A DNA stretch of 64,000 nucleotides, taken from positions 1,030,501-1,094,500 of the forward strand of contig CM077833.1 in assembly GCA_039720395.1 (NCBI GenBank), read 5' to 3'. The DNA comes from Liquidambar formosana (lineage: Eukaryota > Streptophyta > Magnoliopsida > Saxifragales > Altingiaceae). The notes below the pieces were generated by a model that was not told the origin of the DNA, made no database searches, and saw only the letters and a list, made by a program, of their open reading frames with translations. Every line of letters begins with the position of its first letter. Position 1 is the stretch's first letter. Below, in pieces: positions 25,241-37,617 of this stretch. The translations under genes and the position numbers were made by a program.

Positions 25241-27497
25241 ATCATTCTAGTCTCAAAGAAAGATACTTCTCAGGAACATAACCAACAAAGTTGCACTTAG
25301 AGGTTTCAAATTCAAAATCAATATCTAACACTTAAGCACAAATCGCTCGGAACCTATTCCCATCCTACATGCAGTTTAATCAAAATCAAGGTCTCGCCAG
25401 TGGGGTTACTTATTTTTCTCTCATTCATTCTTTTCATTTTTTTCATTTTGGACATAGTCATTAGTCATATCGGGGCATGTACTCATTTACTTTATTGATG
25501 TCATCTTTACCTTCAACACATTCATTAAAACATTTTTACAGCATTGAATAGAGTCATGGTTTCTTTCCCATGGCTAGGATTTTGCATTTCATATCCAAGT
25601 AGAGAAGAAGACCTCAGGAGCAAATGAACTCAGAAGACATAACACATGTAGAAGACAAAGACAAATCTTGCTTCTAAAAGGCCCACCTCAAAGTGTGTAC
25701 ACCAAGTATCAAACCCACACATGTACACACATGGATGGTATATGTACTTATACCCATTGCTTATCCCTTTAAAATCACAACAAGGGCGACCGGAGACTCA
25801 AACAAGATCAATAATCATGAACAGACAAAAGATTTGGACAAGACCAAGAATAATAAGACAAGTATTGACCTCACTCATTCCAAGTGTGTCTCTATTTAAT
25901 TTCATTCCATTCATGCTATGGCCCCATTTTTTCCTTTTAAAGTTAACTAAAGAGGATCAATGATGCCACTATCTTTAGTCAATTCTTGTGCTTTGGACAT
26001 AACAATCAAGGGAGTTCATCAACTTTGAGATACGACAGTTCTGATGGCGTTTCCCTTGAATTAAAGACTAGGATCGCCTTCCTCTCCATCTAGTTCTGAT
26101 ATCTGCAGAGCTCACTCTTCTTTTTCCTCTTTCTTCCCATCTCTCTCTTTTATTTTATTTTTTTTACACATCTTCTCCTTCCATTCTTTTTTCTTTTATT
26201 TCTTTTCTTTTCTTTTCATCTTATTTTCTTTTCATTTTTATTTTTTTTAATGCCCTAACTTTTTCCTAGGTTGCCTTTTTATTTTTTTATTTTTTATTTT
26301 TTTAATAGGTTTTCGACCTAGTGGGCCTTCTTATCCTAACTTTGCAAAGAAGTTCCATAGCTTATCCTCTTGAACTGTCACACGTGAATCCCTCTACTCG
26401 TGCCCCTGGATGGACTTTGGATAATGTGATTGTACCTTCACATGACTTCAAATGATGTGGCTGCACCTCTACGGGTTGCCTACGTACCCAAAAGAGATCA
26501 AGCCAAACTTAGTTCATTTTGCTCTGAACAATTTCAATCAATCTGAGAGGGCTTTCATATGGACTGTAATGCAGGCTCAAGGATCTAGCCTTATAAAAGA
26601 AAGGATAATAAATGATAAAAATTTGATTTTCTTGGGTTCCTATCAGTCAAGGATTACTTCACTACTCATTCTCCAAATGATGTCCCATTTCTTTTCATCT
26701 CTACCTTTTCATCTTTTCAACTCTCCCCAACTATTAGAGTATAAAGATCAGTGGTTCTCCATCTTATCATAACCCCCAACTACCATCAATGTTTTGTGAA
26801 ATCATCATACGTGCTCAAATTATGTTATTCAAGAGTTAGATATTCAAATCTGGTTCAGATTTGGAGTGATTGACGATAACAAACCACCACATTATCAACC
26901 TGGATGTAATAGACGGTTGAGCACCTTCCTCGATGGAAAAAATGGAGGTTTCTTAGTTGTGCACCTACTTTATTGAAAAAAAAAAATGGAGTGACGACTT
27001 TGATCTAGATGTCTCCATTTCTCTAGTAACAGATCTGTAGATCTGATTGACTTGACTGAGTAAAAAAAAAAAATGGAAGCTTTTTGACTGAGCACTTATG
27101 TCATCAGCCACCATGGTTTTTGACATCATAAGAGATGGAGTGAGAAAGAAAAAAAATTGCTGAAAGAAAGAGAAAGAGAGGGAGAAGGAGAGGGAGACAG
27201 AGAAAACGATATTTTTCTAAAGGTGTGAATATAGTGTACAGGAGGATATTTTGGTCTTAAAGATTGTTTGGTGGACCTAAGGTTGCATAAGAAGTTCCAG
27301 TGGACTTATGGCCACATAAGTCCTATAATTTGGACTTGTAGCCAAAGTCCCCATAAAAATATTCAAATGTGATGCTAATGAGTTAAAGAATCTTTTGATG
27401 GAGCTATTGTAAAAACATTCTTCTAAATGGGGTTATTGCTAATTTCCATTATTTGGTATTCAATTCATGGAATTTTTTTATTGGATAATTTAAAATT
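25241..27497. other. Gene-free stretch within the Gypsy-like region
   Basis: T-rich and CT-rich runs (26110-26310) and GA-rich sequence (27150-27210). The open frame at 26452-26772 (106 codons) overlaps the GCCTACGTACCC motif and has no recognised domain; I do not call it a gene. Confidence 0.45.
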
Positions 27498-27690
27498 GGC
27501 AGAGAAGCAACACGTCACAGTTATGATATTGGAATAAATTAGGACACAAAATAGTACATCCAAATTAGGACACAAATTGGCAGAGAAGCAACATGTCACA
27601 ATTATGATATTAGAATAAATTAGGACACAAAATAGTAGATCCAAATTAGGACACAAATTGGTAGAGAAGCAACATGTCTCAGAAATATCA
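27498..27690. repeat. 81-bp tandem repeat, about 2.3 copies
   Basis: GGCAGAGAAGCAAC-type starts lie at 27498, 27579 and 27660, exactly 81 bp apart. Units contain ATAAATTAGGACACAAAATAG. The array stops about 30 bp before the target duplication of the Mutator-type element. Confidence 0.9.
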
Positions 27691-28230
27691 TGGAATTTTT
27701 TTTATGGAAATTTAGGCTCTTCTTTTAGGAGCCGGATTTGGTGCTCTAAGGCACCTTTTACAGCACCCTGTTGTAACCGTTGATATCACACCAAATGGCA
27801 AGTAAGTGGAATGGACAGTTGGTGGTTGAAATCATCAGACGTTAACATAGCAGAGTACAAGGGGACGACTCTGGCGAATTGGAAACCTGGAGATCCGGTG
27901 GTCATTTCTCTAAGTGTGTCCAATGAACAAGTTAAATAGGGGTTTTTATTCCCTTCCCTTCTAGATTGGGTTTTATTTTCCCCTTTTTCTTTTTCCTTCT
28001 TCATTGTGCTTAACTTTGGGTTTGGGTTTTCATACTAGGAGTTTGGTGGTGATGGGATTGGCTACATCACTAGATAGCGCAGCTACAGTAACCCACCATC
28101 TCCAACGCCGACATAGCGACAGTAATTCACTAGTAGTCTTTAACCTTCAATAGGTGTGTCTTCTTCTTCTTCTTCTTCTTCTTCCTTTATACATACAAAT
28201 CTATCTATTGATCTATATATATATATATAC

Positions 28231-29165
28231 ATAGTAGTGTTCTTATCAGGATGCTATGTCAGCTGGACACATTTAGGGGTTCAAGCTCATTAATCATCAT
28301 CTAACGGCTGAGGAAGAGGATTTGGTTAAAACGGATCGACCCACTTTGTTCAACCCGCTAAGTTAAACATAGCCCCCCTTCCCACTTCACAATTCAAGGA
28401 AGCCCTTTTACTAGTCCGGTGAAAAGCCCTTTATTAGTTCAGCACACCAATAGCCCTTGATGACGATGGTGACCTGATTTAAAATGCGATCCGGTGAAGA
28501 TCTATTGCCCTTCCCTCTTTTCCCTCCTTCCCTCTCCACGAAAAAAACAGATCTACTCACATCCGGTGAAGCCCCACACTGCCAAATCCAATGAAGCATA
28601 CTGCTAACGGATAGAGGTACACCTTCCATATTTTAGATCTAGTGTTATTTTCCTTTTTCCTCTCTAATCCCTCACTATGTGACCCTCTCCATTTCCATTC
28701 AAGTCGGTGAAGGTTGTATTATGCCAAAAACATTCTCTCTCCATCTGACAACATTCCGGTGGATCCAACACTCCCCATCGACGACTTGAGGTGAGTCATC
28801 CATCTTTTAAGCAATTTTCCCCTTGTTTTTTCTATGCCTTCATGCTCCTTGTTTTCTAAAAATCAACAAAAAAATCCCCTTTTGTGGCTTCATTAGATGT
28901 GAATAGATCTGCCTTGTTCATGGAGAGAAAAGGAAGGGAGGGAGGGAAAGGCAGCAGATCTTCATTGGATCACGTGTCGGACTGGTAAGGAGCTTCCCTG
29001 AATCGCGAAGTGAGAAGGAGGGCTATGTTTAACTTAGCGGGTCGATCCGTTTTTACCCGAATCCTCTTCCTCAGCCATGAGATGATGATTAATGAGCTTG
29101 AATGTCTAAGATGTGTCCAGCTAACATAGCATCCTATCAGCTTTAGCTGATAGGAACACTACTGT
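28231..29165. mobile_element. Nested MITE with about 170-bp terminal inverted repeats
   Basis: The left arm (28231 to about 28405) starts GTAGTGTTC, and the right arm (about 28990-29165) is its inverted copy with roughly 90% identity by eye; both carry GGATCGACCC and TAAGTTAAACATAGCCC. It sits in a TA-rich microsatellite inside the Mutator-type element. The right end has an extra short block that makes a local hairpin (arm CCTATCAGCT). The interior lacks a coding region. The TA-rich flanks hide the target duplication. Confidence 0.75.
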
Positions 29166-29605
29166 ATATATATATGTGTATATATAGATATAGATTATTT
29201 TAAAGATCTGATTTAAGTTACTTATTCAGATCTAGATCCGCCTTCCCCTCCTTTGTCGGTGAACTATTCCACTCTCGCTGGTGGTCTTCAACCTTTAATA
29301 GGTGTGTCTTATTTTTCTTTTTCTTTTTTTTTAAAAAAATAATAATAAAAAATATTTTATTCAAGATCCGATCTGAGTTACTTATTTAGATTTGGGTGGG
29401 TTCTGGTTGTTGTTCTTCTCACATAACCATTGCTGGCTTCCTGCTGCTATTGCCAGTGACGTAAGAAAAAGCCCACTTGACTTTGAGAGAGGCGAGACAG
29501 AGATGAGATGAGAAGAGAAAAACGTTTAGCCTCAATGCTGTGAGTTGCTGAGTTTTCTCACTCAACGGTTGCATTTAGAGTTTTTTTAGCCATAACCATC
29601 CATTC

Positions 29606-31280
29606 TGTTGTATTGGGAATCGAACTAGAAGGAAAACAAAGTGCGGAATGAATTGATAAACAAAACTTTTCCTAATCTATTCCTTAACCCATGAATCCAA
29701 TTATGCTTAAACACAAACAAAACCCTAACTAGAAGAGGGTATAATTACTTACAGTTTCAAAAGTCTTCTCCTTTTTGCTCCAAGCTTAAATCCGGACAGC
29801 AGAGAATGAGTACTCCAAGTGTACTGCCTTCAATGGTATCCACACCTATCTAGAGCTTCAAGTCCTTTCTTCTTTCTTCCTTGTTGTTGCTAAAGGTGGA
29901 GAAGAGAAGAGAGAGAGAGAGAGAGCCTCCAAGGGGTTGGACGACTAGGGCTTGGGAGAGTGAACTTATGATGATGTCATCACATCACATGAGGTTACAT
30001 ATACCCTCTATATAGGGCAGGCTAAAGGTGGCCTTCAATCCCTAATGGGTTTTGTGTAATTACTCATAATTACACAATAACCCCTCTAGTTTATATCCCA
30101 TACAAACTTGCCCCTTAAGAACAATTCTTTTATCCACTTATACTCTTTCTCTCATAGATTTTAAAGCTCTCTTAGCATGATCAGTGTGTGACCCATTAGA
30201 TTCACATCATCAAGTAGTAGGTATAGCACAAGTTGTGCACAATGGAACTCTTTCCATTAAGGGCCTAATTGGAACTCCTTCTAATTCCCTAATTGATTAT
30301 AACTCTCTTATATCAATTAGGGCTTCTACTAACTATGAGTAACAACTAACATATGGCTCATGGTGTGGTCCTTAATGAGGTGAATAGTTATCAAAGAACC
30401 TTTCTGTTATAGTTTATAGGTTACAAATACATCTTTCCATTCACACAATGTCTCCAATTGAACTAATAGGACATGGAAGTCTGTCAAGTCCCTAATTCAA
30501 TTAATTTATACTCATTCATTAATATCAACTCAATAATGAACTTATGGAAACTCCTTTCCATATTCATTCTACCATGGGCCCATGGATTTAATGAGTTATA
30601 TCAATGAATGATATATGAAACATTCTCTCTCTTTTTCTTGAGAGTGATGGATTCCTTGTTGATCACTCACATGCCTTCACACAGATAGCAGTAGGGCCAA
30701 TGAACACCCTTGCAGACCCCTAGAAGGATCTACACTTAGTGTTATCAAACTTACAAAGTTATACGCATAAGACAACTACAATGTCTCAGGTTTAAGGATT
30801 ACTTGTACCACTATAACAATGACAAACTTATCGACAGGCAGGTTAAAACTCCATTCAGTTTATCTCATATCTTTGGTCACACTTAGTGTACCTATTCTTA
30901 TAATAGGGACCCATTTATTGGTTGTAGTGTCTCCACACAAATAGCTTGAGACATGCTATCCTTCTATAGAGTCAACCTAACAAGTGCTAGTCCTATGGTT
31001 CATTACTGTCTATCATAGTGAACCTTCAACTAGGAATGCTTTAGGAGTTTAGTACAGAGATATATTTATAGTCTCAAAATTACAACCCTTTGTAATTTCA
31101 TATTCTCTACTCTAACTCCATGGACATATTATGTAATGATAAATGATGCATATAAACATAATAGAATAAGCCCTTTTATTAAATCAATAATAAATGTGAC
31201 ATATATAAATGAAATCAAATGATTGTTCCTAATCCCTAAACAAACATTTCTATGATTGGCTCTAAGGCATAATCCTAACA
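29606..31280 (-). repeat. Copia 3' LTR
   Basis: Ends in ...CCTAACA at 31280. The outer end reads TGTTGTATTGGGAATC, with a few extra bases compared with TGTTGGGAATC at the partner LTR. Confidence 0.85.
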
Positions 31281-31291
31281 ATCTCCTCCTT
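31281..31291 (-). other. Copia polypurine tract
   Basis: AAGGAGGAGAT on the minus strand directly abuts the 3' LTR. It primes plus-strand DNA synthesis in LTR retrotransposons. Confidence 0.8.
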
Positions 31292-31309
31292 GCACTGTAG
31301 CAATCCACC

Positions 31310-33440
31310 ATGTATCTTATACCCATTTCTGTCGGTGGTGATCCAACTACACTTAGGTCAGAGCTGTAGTGAAGGGGTCTTTAACATTCTCTATTGTATC
31401 AATCGTCTATATGTATATGTCATCTCTTCCAATGATCTCTCTAATTCACATGGAATTTCTGCTTAATGCGTTTGGACTTTTGATGAGATCAGTGGTTCCT
31501 TAGCTTAAGCAATAGCCCCATTGTTGTCATAAAACATTGGTAAAGGCTTTTTCAATGTTAGGAACCACTCCTAGTTCAGTAATGAACTTCCTCATCCAAA
31601 CATGCAAAAATGCGTTCAACCTCTGTAGTGGAGTCCGTTGTAGTATCCTACTTACAGCTTCTCCAACTTACAGTTCCACCATTTAAGGTGAGAACATACC
31701 CCGATGTTGATCTCCTATCATCATCATCAGATTAAAAATCTGAGTCCATTTTACCAACCATTTCGAAGTTTCTTTCTTCATAGATAAGGCATTGGTCCTT
31801 TAGTTCTTCTCAAGTACTTAAGGATAGTCCTTAACTACTTCCCAGTGTTTCTTACCTGGGTATGCCTAATATTTGCTCGTAACACTTATAGCAAAATTGA
31901 TATCTGGTCTTTTAGACAAATTGATTCCATGTCTGACAGGAAATAGATCTCTTTTGGAATCATGCATTTTAAACCTTTTCAAAATCTTGTCTATATACAT
32001 TGATTAGGAGATACGTAGCATCCTTTAAGATCTATCTCTATAGACCTTTATTCCTAGAATATAGGATGCTTCTCCCAAATCTTTTATAGAGAAATTCTGT
32101 GAAAGCTAATCATTCACTTTTGACAACGTCTCTATATTATTCATAATAAGTAGAATGTCATCCACATATAGGACCATAAATGTGATTGCACTCTCACTAA
32201 CCCTTTTGTACACTCATAGTACAATAATGGGTTCTGTCTTAACAGGGACAGGGGTTGAATCATTGTTGGTTTGTGTCTCATTAGACAACTATTTGAGTTC
32301 TATTTTCCTGTTATTGCCTCCTTCTTGGATAAACTCTTTTTCAAGAAAGATTGCAAAATTACTAACAAACTACTTTTGTTCTTCAGGATAATAGACATAA
32401 TATCCTAAACTCTCTTTAGGATAATACACAAACCTACATTTAACTTATCTTGATTCCAATTTGGTTGCATCATGTGTCTTTGCACATGCAATGCAACCCC
32501 ATACCTTAACATGTTTAAGGCTTGGTGCTTTCCCTTTTCATATCTCATATGGTTTCTAAGGGGAGGCCTTGGTTTGAACTCTGTTTCACAGGTACGCGGC
32601 AGTTTCTAGGGCATATCCTTAAAAGGATATTATTAGGTCGGTGTAATTTATTATGGATCGGACCATATCCTAATAAGGTTCTTTTCCTCCTTTCTAACAC
32701 ACCATTAAGTTGTGGTGTTCCAAGAGGTATCCATTGTGATAGAATTCCTGCTTGAACAAGTTGATCTTGAAAATTCACCTGGTTAAATATTCATGTCTTC
32801 AATCTAATGAAAGAAGCTTTAATACTTTTAACCAGTTCATTTCTCTACTTTATATTTGAATTCTTTGAACCTTTCAAAAGCTTCAGATTTGTACTTCTTT
32901 AAGTACCCATACCTTGAATGAACATTGGCAAAGGTTATAAAGTAAGAGAAACCTCATGTCTTGTTCTCTTAGGTTTATTAGCATTCAATTTAGAACTATC
33001 TTGCTCGATGCAATTCATATTTGCAATAAACTTTTAGAAAATAAAGGCCATTCACATAAACTCCAGAAGTAATGAACTCTTCATATTAAAATAGAAAACA
33101 TTTATTAAAATAAAACTAAAACCTTGTTTAGATAAAATTGAAATAGAATAATGTTTCTAAAAACTTCTAGAATGTAAAGATAGCCAACTATTTCTAAACT
33201 ACTACATCAGGCAGAGTCAAATAGCAAGCCCCACAGTTAATGCAGCAACACTTGCTCCATTCTCCACTCGTAGGGTTACTCTGCCTCTATTCAGCATTCT
33301 GCTTCCCATTAGATCCTGCATGGAATGTGAACTCCTATCAGAATTAAGTACCAAAGTGGAAGCAAAACTAATATTTAGTTTAGAGCATGATCCATACCTT
33401 TTGAAGGTCGATTCTTTAGAGTATCTAGATACTCCCGGTA
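31310..33440 (-). pseudogene. Copia pol remnant (integrase, reverse transcriptase, RNase H)
   Basis: On the minus strand, an integrase-core stretch with GTPQLNGVLERRKRTLL (32545-32778) precedes a reverse transcriptase stretch with the catalytic motif YVDD encoded at 32157-32168. RNase H-like sequence follows near 31400-31540, with an NNGAIA-type motif. The order is the Copia order (integrase before RT). Many stops and frameshifts separate the pieces. Confidence 0.8.
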
Positions 33441-34090
33441 GTTATGTTTCTAGTGCCCATCCTTACTGTAATGAAAACAGGTTCCTTTAGCCTTGTCGGT
33501 ATTACCTTTCTTAACACTTCCCTTTGGCTTTAAGTTCTTCTTCTTCTTCCCTTGGGTATTCTTACCCTTGCTTGTGCCCTTGTCCTTAGGCTTGGGCTTG
33601 GGCTTAGAAGTAGAAGCTCCATTAAATGCGAGCAAAGAACCTTTTCCCCTTCTTCATTGTCTTCTTGGTCATCTTGAGCAGATTGTGCAGCTTAAGGAGA
33701 GTGGGCTCAAGCTTGTTTATATAAAAATTCATTATGAACGGCCCAAATGAATCAAGAAGGGACTGCAGAATAATGTCTGAACAATATCAGCTTCAATGAT
33801 CACATCTAACTTCTCAAGTTGCTCGATATGGTTGATCATCTTCAAGGTGTGATCTGTCATGGATGAACCCTCATTCATCCTTGCCTTGAATAGATCTTTG
33901 ACAATATTATACTTAGCAGTCCTGCTTTGCTCCCCATACAACTCTTGTAAGTGGAAAAAGATGTCGAGAGCACTCTTTATGGACTCATATTGCTTCTGAA
34001 GCTCAAGGCTCATGGATGCCATTATATAGCATCTTGCCTTTAAGTCATCATCCATGCTCTTCTGATAAGCATCTTTCTCCTACTGAGTTG
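33441..34090 (-). pseudogene. Copia gag remnant
   Basis: 33732-34055 encodes a capsid-like segment of the Copia gag (UBN2) type, with ELYGEQSRTAKY and MINHIEQLEKL. 33450-33635 encodes a Lys/Gly-rich tail leading to a zinc-knuckle fragment, CFHYSKDGH. A frame break separates the two. Gag would package the element RNA in cytoplasmic particles. Confidence 0.85.
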
Positions 34091-34422
34091 CAGCCTCAAC
34101 TTGGAGCCTTAGGAAGTGGGCCATCAAGTGTATAGGGAATCTTTTCGGAAGTTAAAACAATTTTCAAATTCCTTAGCCAATCAAGATAATTTGGTCCAGT
34201 CAAATGGTTGGTGTCCAATATTTTAGATAACAGGTTAAGGTAAGCCATTTCAGTGACCTACATATAGAAAATAAAATAGAGAATTAGATTTCATTTAATC
34301 CATAATGATCAGTTCTTTAATCATATGGTACCTCCCACTATTTTATCAAATTCCATACACCTTCTAATGGAATTTGGGAATCTCATTCCTAATGGGGATT
34401 GGGGTCCCACTGTGACCTAGAA

Positions 34423-34632
34423 GTCTCACATGTTAGTTTCTTGGCTTCTAACCCACAATAAGAAGACAACTCTTTGTCTATTGTTTTATAAGTAAGTTCC
34501 AATCATTTTGCCTCTAGGGAACATACACCTCACATGTTAGTTTTTTGGAATACTTCCCTAGTTAAGTTAATCCCATCATTCACATAGGTATGCTTCGCCA
34601 AATATATACCTCACATATTAGTTTCTTAGTAT
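34423..34632 (-). repeat. Three copies of a 20-base leader motif (old Copia copy)
   Basis: CAAGAAACTAACATGTGAGG-like sequence on the minus strand occurs at about 34424, 34532 and 34611. The same three copies with similar spacing occur in the young Copia copy at 58058-58265. Confidence 0.8.
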
Positions 34633-35949
34633 ATACCAATTTAGACACCCCATGATATCTTATATGTGATAGTTTCAAGTAATGTCTTTAACATGGGTAG
34701 CTCTTACATGTCTGTAGCTAGGTACCCACATTAAGGGATGTTAGATGATCCTATAATGATGGAAGGCAATGAAGAATCCATTCCTTAATGTATTCTCCAT
34801 TTCCAACTTAATATTAAAAGAGAGGGGTTTTAAGGGTTTCATCAAATTAACTAATTTAACATACATCTCATGCATATAAATAAAATATAACAACATTATA
34901 TATATTATCCACTTATCGATATTAGTCCCTTTAAGGTGACATATAACGATCTTTGGATTTGGAGTTATCACAATTTATCTCATAAATTAAAACTCCCACT
35001 ATAATGATTATGGACTTTAAGAAGATTGAATCCAAGCCAATGGATTGAATCCAAGGTCTAAGGTGGGTGTAGGTAATCATAAAACTTTCATTTGAAAAAT
35101 TGCATGCTCTCTTGAAAATCTTCTCTAAGCTTTCAAGTCCTTCAATCTCCTCTATTTGCTTGATAGTCTCCACCATAGGCTTGTTGGGGTCCACCATGCT
35201 CCTTTGGGTCCACTATGTTCCTTAGTATGCTCTCGATTACATAATATTTACATAATTTAAAGAAAGGGATACATAAGGGGAATGTAGGGTACATGAGAGA
35301 ATGATAGAGAGAGAGAGAGAGAGAGAGAAGATGGCATGCAAGCCCCAAGTAAATAATTACATCACCATAAATAAATTACAACTCTTGAAAAATATTACAA
35401 CCCATTCATAAGACGGCCAATCACAGTTGGTTTTAAAGGGGTTGAGTCCATAATCATCATCCAATTACAAACATACAATCACATTGCATAAAGTAAGTAA
35501 AAACTGTAAGCAATAAACATATGGGAATTATGGTAACTCTATTGATTGGTATTTATTAATCTCATTAATGTGTCCTAATCTCATTAGGATATGCATAATT
35601 TCCATAATATAATTAAGTCTTAACATTTAAGACATTTAATTTCAATTAATCAAATTAATTGAAACAATTAAAGTCCCCTATTTAAACTCTAATATCAAAT
35701 ATTAGGGTTTCTTTAATTAAACAAAACAATTTCATTTAATTAAAAAATTCCAGATTTTAATTTAATCCTAAATTGTATTTTAAACCATTTAAAACATTAT
35801 AAAATTAATCAACATTAATTAAATAATCAATTTCAAAATTAAATAAAATCAATTCATTAATTAATTAGTGCATTAGGGTTTCCTAAAACCCTAAACCCTA
35901 AGCGCATTAACTCTAAACCCTAATTGTAATCCTAAGCATTAAATGCCAC

Positions 35950-36335
35950 ATGATTAGTCATTTAATGACCAATCATTTAAACCCTAGGTTTGTACAGTAT
36001 TAATGGTTAGGAATAGGGTTTAATTAATGCCACCTAGGATATTAATTACACTTAATTAATTACACCAATTAGGGTTTCTAAAACCCTAAAACCATAAATG
36101 CCAATGATTAATTACTAAACCTTTAATGATCATGATTGGTCATTAATGACCAATCATTTAACCTTAGGTTAGTCACATTAATTACTATGTTTAGTCATTA
36201 ATTAATGCATTAATAGAATAAGAGTTTAATTAATGCAAATTAGGGTTTCCCAAACCCTAAACCCTAGACATCATAAATGCACTTAATTATACCCTATTAT
36301 TAATAACCATGATTGATCATTTAATGACCAATCAT
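35950..36335. repeat. Palindrome/telobox modules in Copia leader (three units)
   Basis: Palindromes with half-site ATGATTGGTCATT lie at 35950-35976, 36132-36157 (perfect, 26 bp) and 36309-36335, spaced 182 and 177 bp. Between them are many AACCCTAA or TTAGGGTTT motifs. The young copy has the same modules at 56410-56436 and 56599-56625. Confidence 0.85.
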
Positions 36336-37605
36336 TAACTCTTTAATTAAGGTAATTAATAGTTCATTAGGGTTTTAATTAATGAAATTAATGAATTAAG
36401 GTTACATCATTAATGGAGATTAGGGTTTCCTAAGAAAACCCTAAGGCTGCCACCACTACCATTGGGCTGCCATGGCTTGGCTAGGCCGTGGGAGGCCATG
36501 GCTAGCCAAGGGGACTCATGCTAGGGTGTGGGCCAAGCCCCTTGGACACGTGTGGGATGGTCCGTAGGGCTGTCATGTTCAAAACTAATTAGGGTTTCAA
36601 GAACCCTTGCTGGGACCACCATAGGAGGACCTCTAAGGTTACAAACGCGATCAAAACACCATTAAATCGAATCCTCCATTCAATCCAGATTTTGTATCAT
36701 GTCCCTACATGAATTACTAAGCAAATAGAAGAGGATTGGATGATCAAATCATCCCCAATTGATCTAAACAATTCTTTTACCAATAATCTGCCCAAAAAAA
36801 TCAGCACATTATAACAGTTCAGAAATCACTCTAAAACCCAGCAAGATGACCTTGTTAGGCTACTAAATTATTTTTCCTAGTATCCTACATGTCTTAAGAA
36901 GCTAATGCAAGTGATTTCATGCAACTTGGATTTCCCTAGCTCAAGTTATGAACAAAACTCCATTGATTACTTTTCTGCAGAAAAACAGCCTGCTGTGTTT
37001 TTCAAGAGATCAAACCTTTTTTATTCTTTATGCATCAAAACTCTTTTGAAAATTAAAGAATATGATCTATACATTATATATCATGATCCTATAATGATTT
37101 TATATCAATTTTACAGAAGTTTCTGATCAAAACAGTAGCAAGAACCCTAGGGTTCTTCAACCTTAGGTTCAGCCATGGTGGTCTTCTCCTTCCTCCTTCT
37201 TCTTCTTTCCAAATTCAATTCTATGTATCTCATGCACCATGAATTTGATCTGTACAGTACATATTAACATATGTATTTAACAAATTAAATATATATGAAG
37301 AACAAGAAGAACAAAAAGAAGAAAATCAACCTAGGGTTCGAAACCCTAGGTTTGGCCACTAAGGACACCCTAGTTTCCTATCTTCTTCTCCAAACTTAAA
37401 CCCTGTTCAACTCTTGAATATCCAGCAGCCCTAAAACATATTTTAGAAGAGGAGTAGAAGAGAAATAACCTAGGGTTCAATAACCCTAGGTTCAGCCATG
37501 AGAGAGAACAAGCTTTAATGCATGACTTGAATTCTAATTCATTAAACCAATCAATTTACCATAACAACCAGCCCATATGCAATTTGTATTTAAGCATAAT
37601 CATGC

Positions 37606-37616
37606 CTCTGATACCA
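37606..37616 (-). other. Copia primer-binding site (initiator Met tRNA type)
   Basis: TGGTATCAGAG on the minus strand lies one base inside the 5' LTR, the usual site complementary to the plant initiator methionine tRNA 3' end. Confidence 0.85.
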
Positions 37617-37617
37617 T

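Larger units (their letters stand above)
20749..27690. mobile_element. Probable old Ty3/Gypsy-type non-coding debris
   Basis: A candidate LTR start TGTTAGGTGTTACACC lies near 20750. A TTGTCACCTGGAAGGGTCT...GTTAGGTACCCAACAATGCC stretch (about 22010-22130) resembles the region after the primer site in Tat/Ogre-like elements. GCCTACGTA...GAGATCAA motifs at about 23600 and 26478 are of the kind found in the 3' non-coding parts of such elements. Two minisatellites lie between them. No gag or pol sequence, intact primer site, LTR pair or target duplication was found, so the boundaries and the single-element interpretation are uncertain. Confidence 0.35.
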
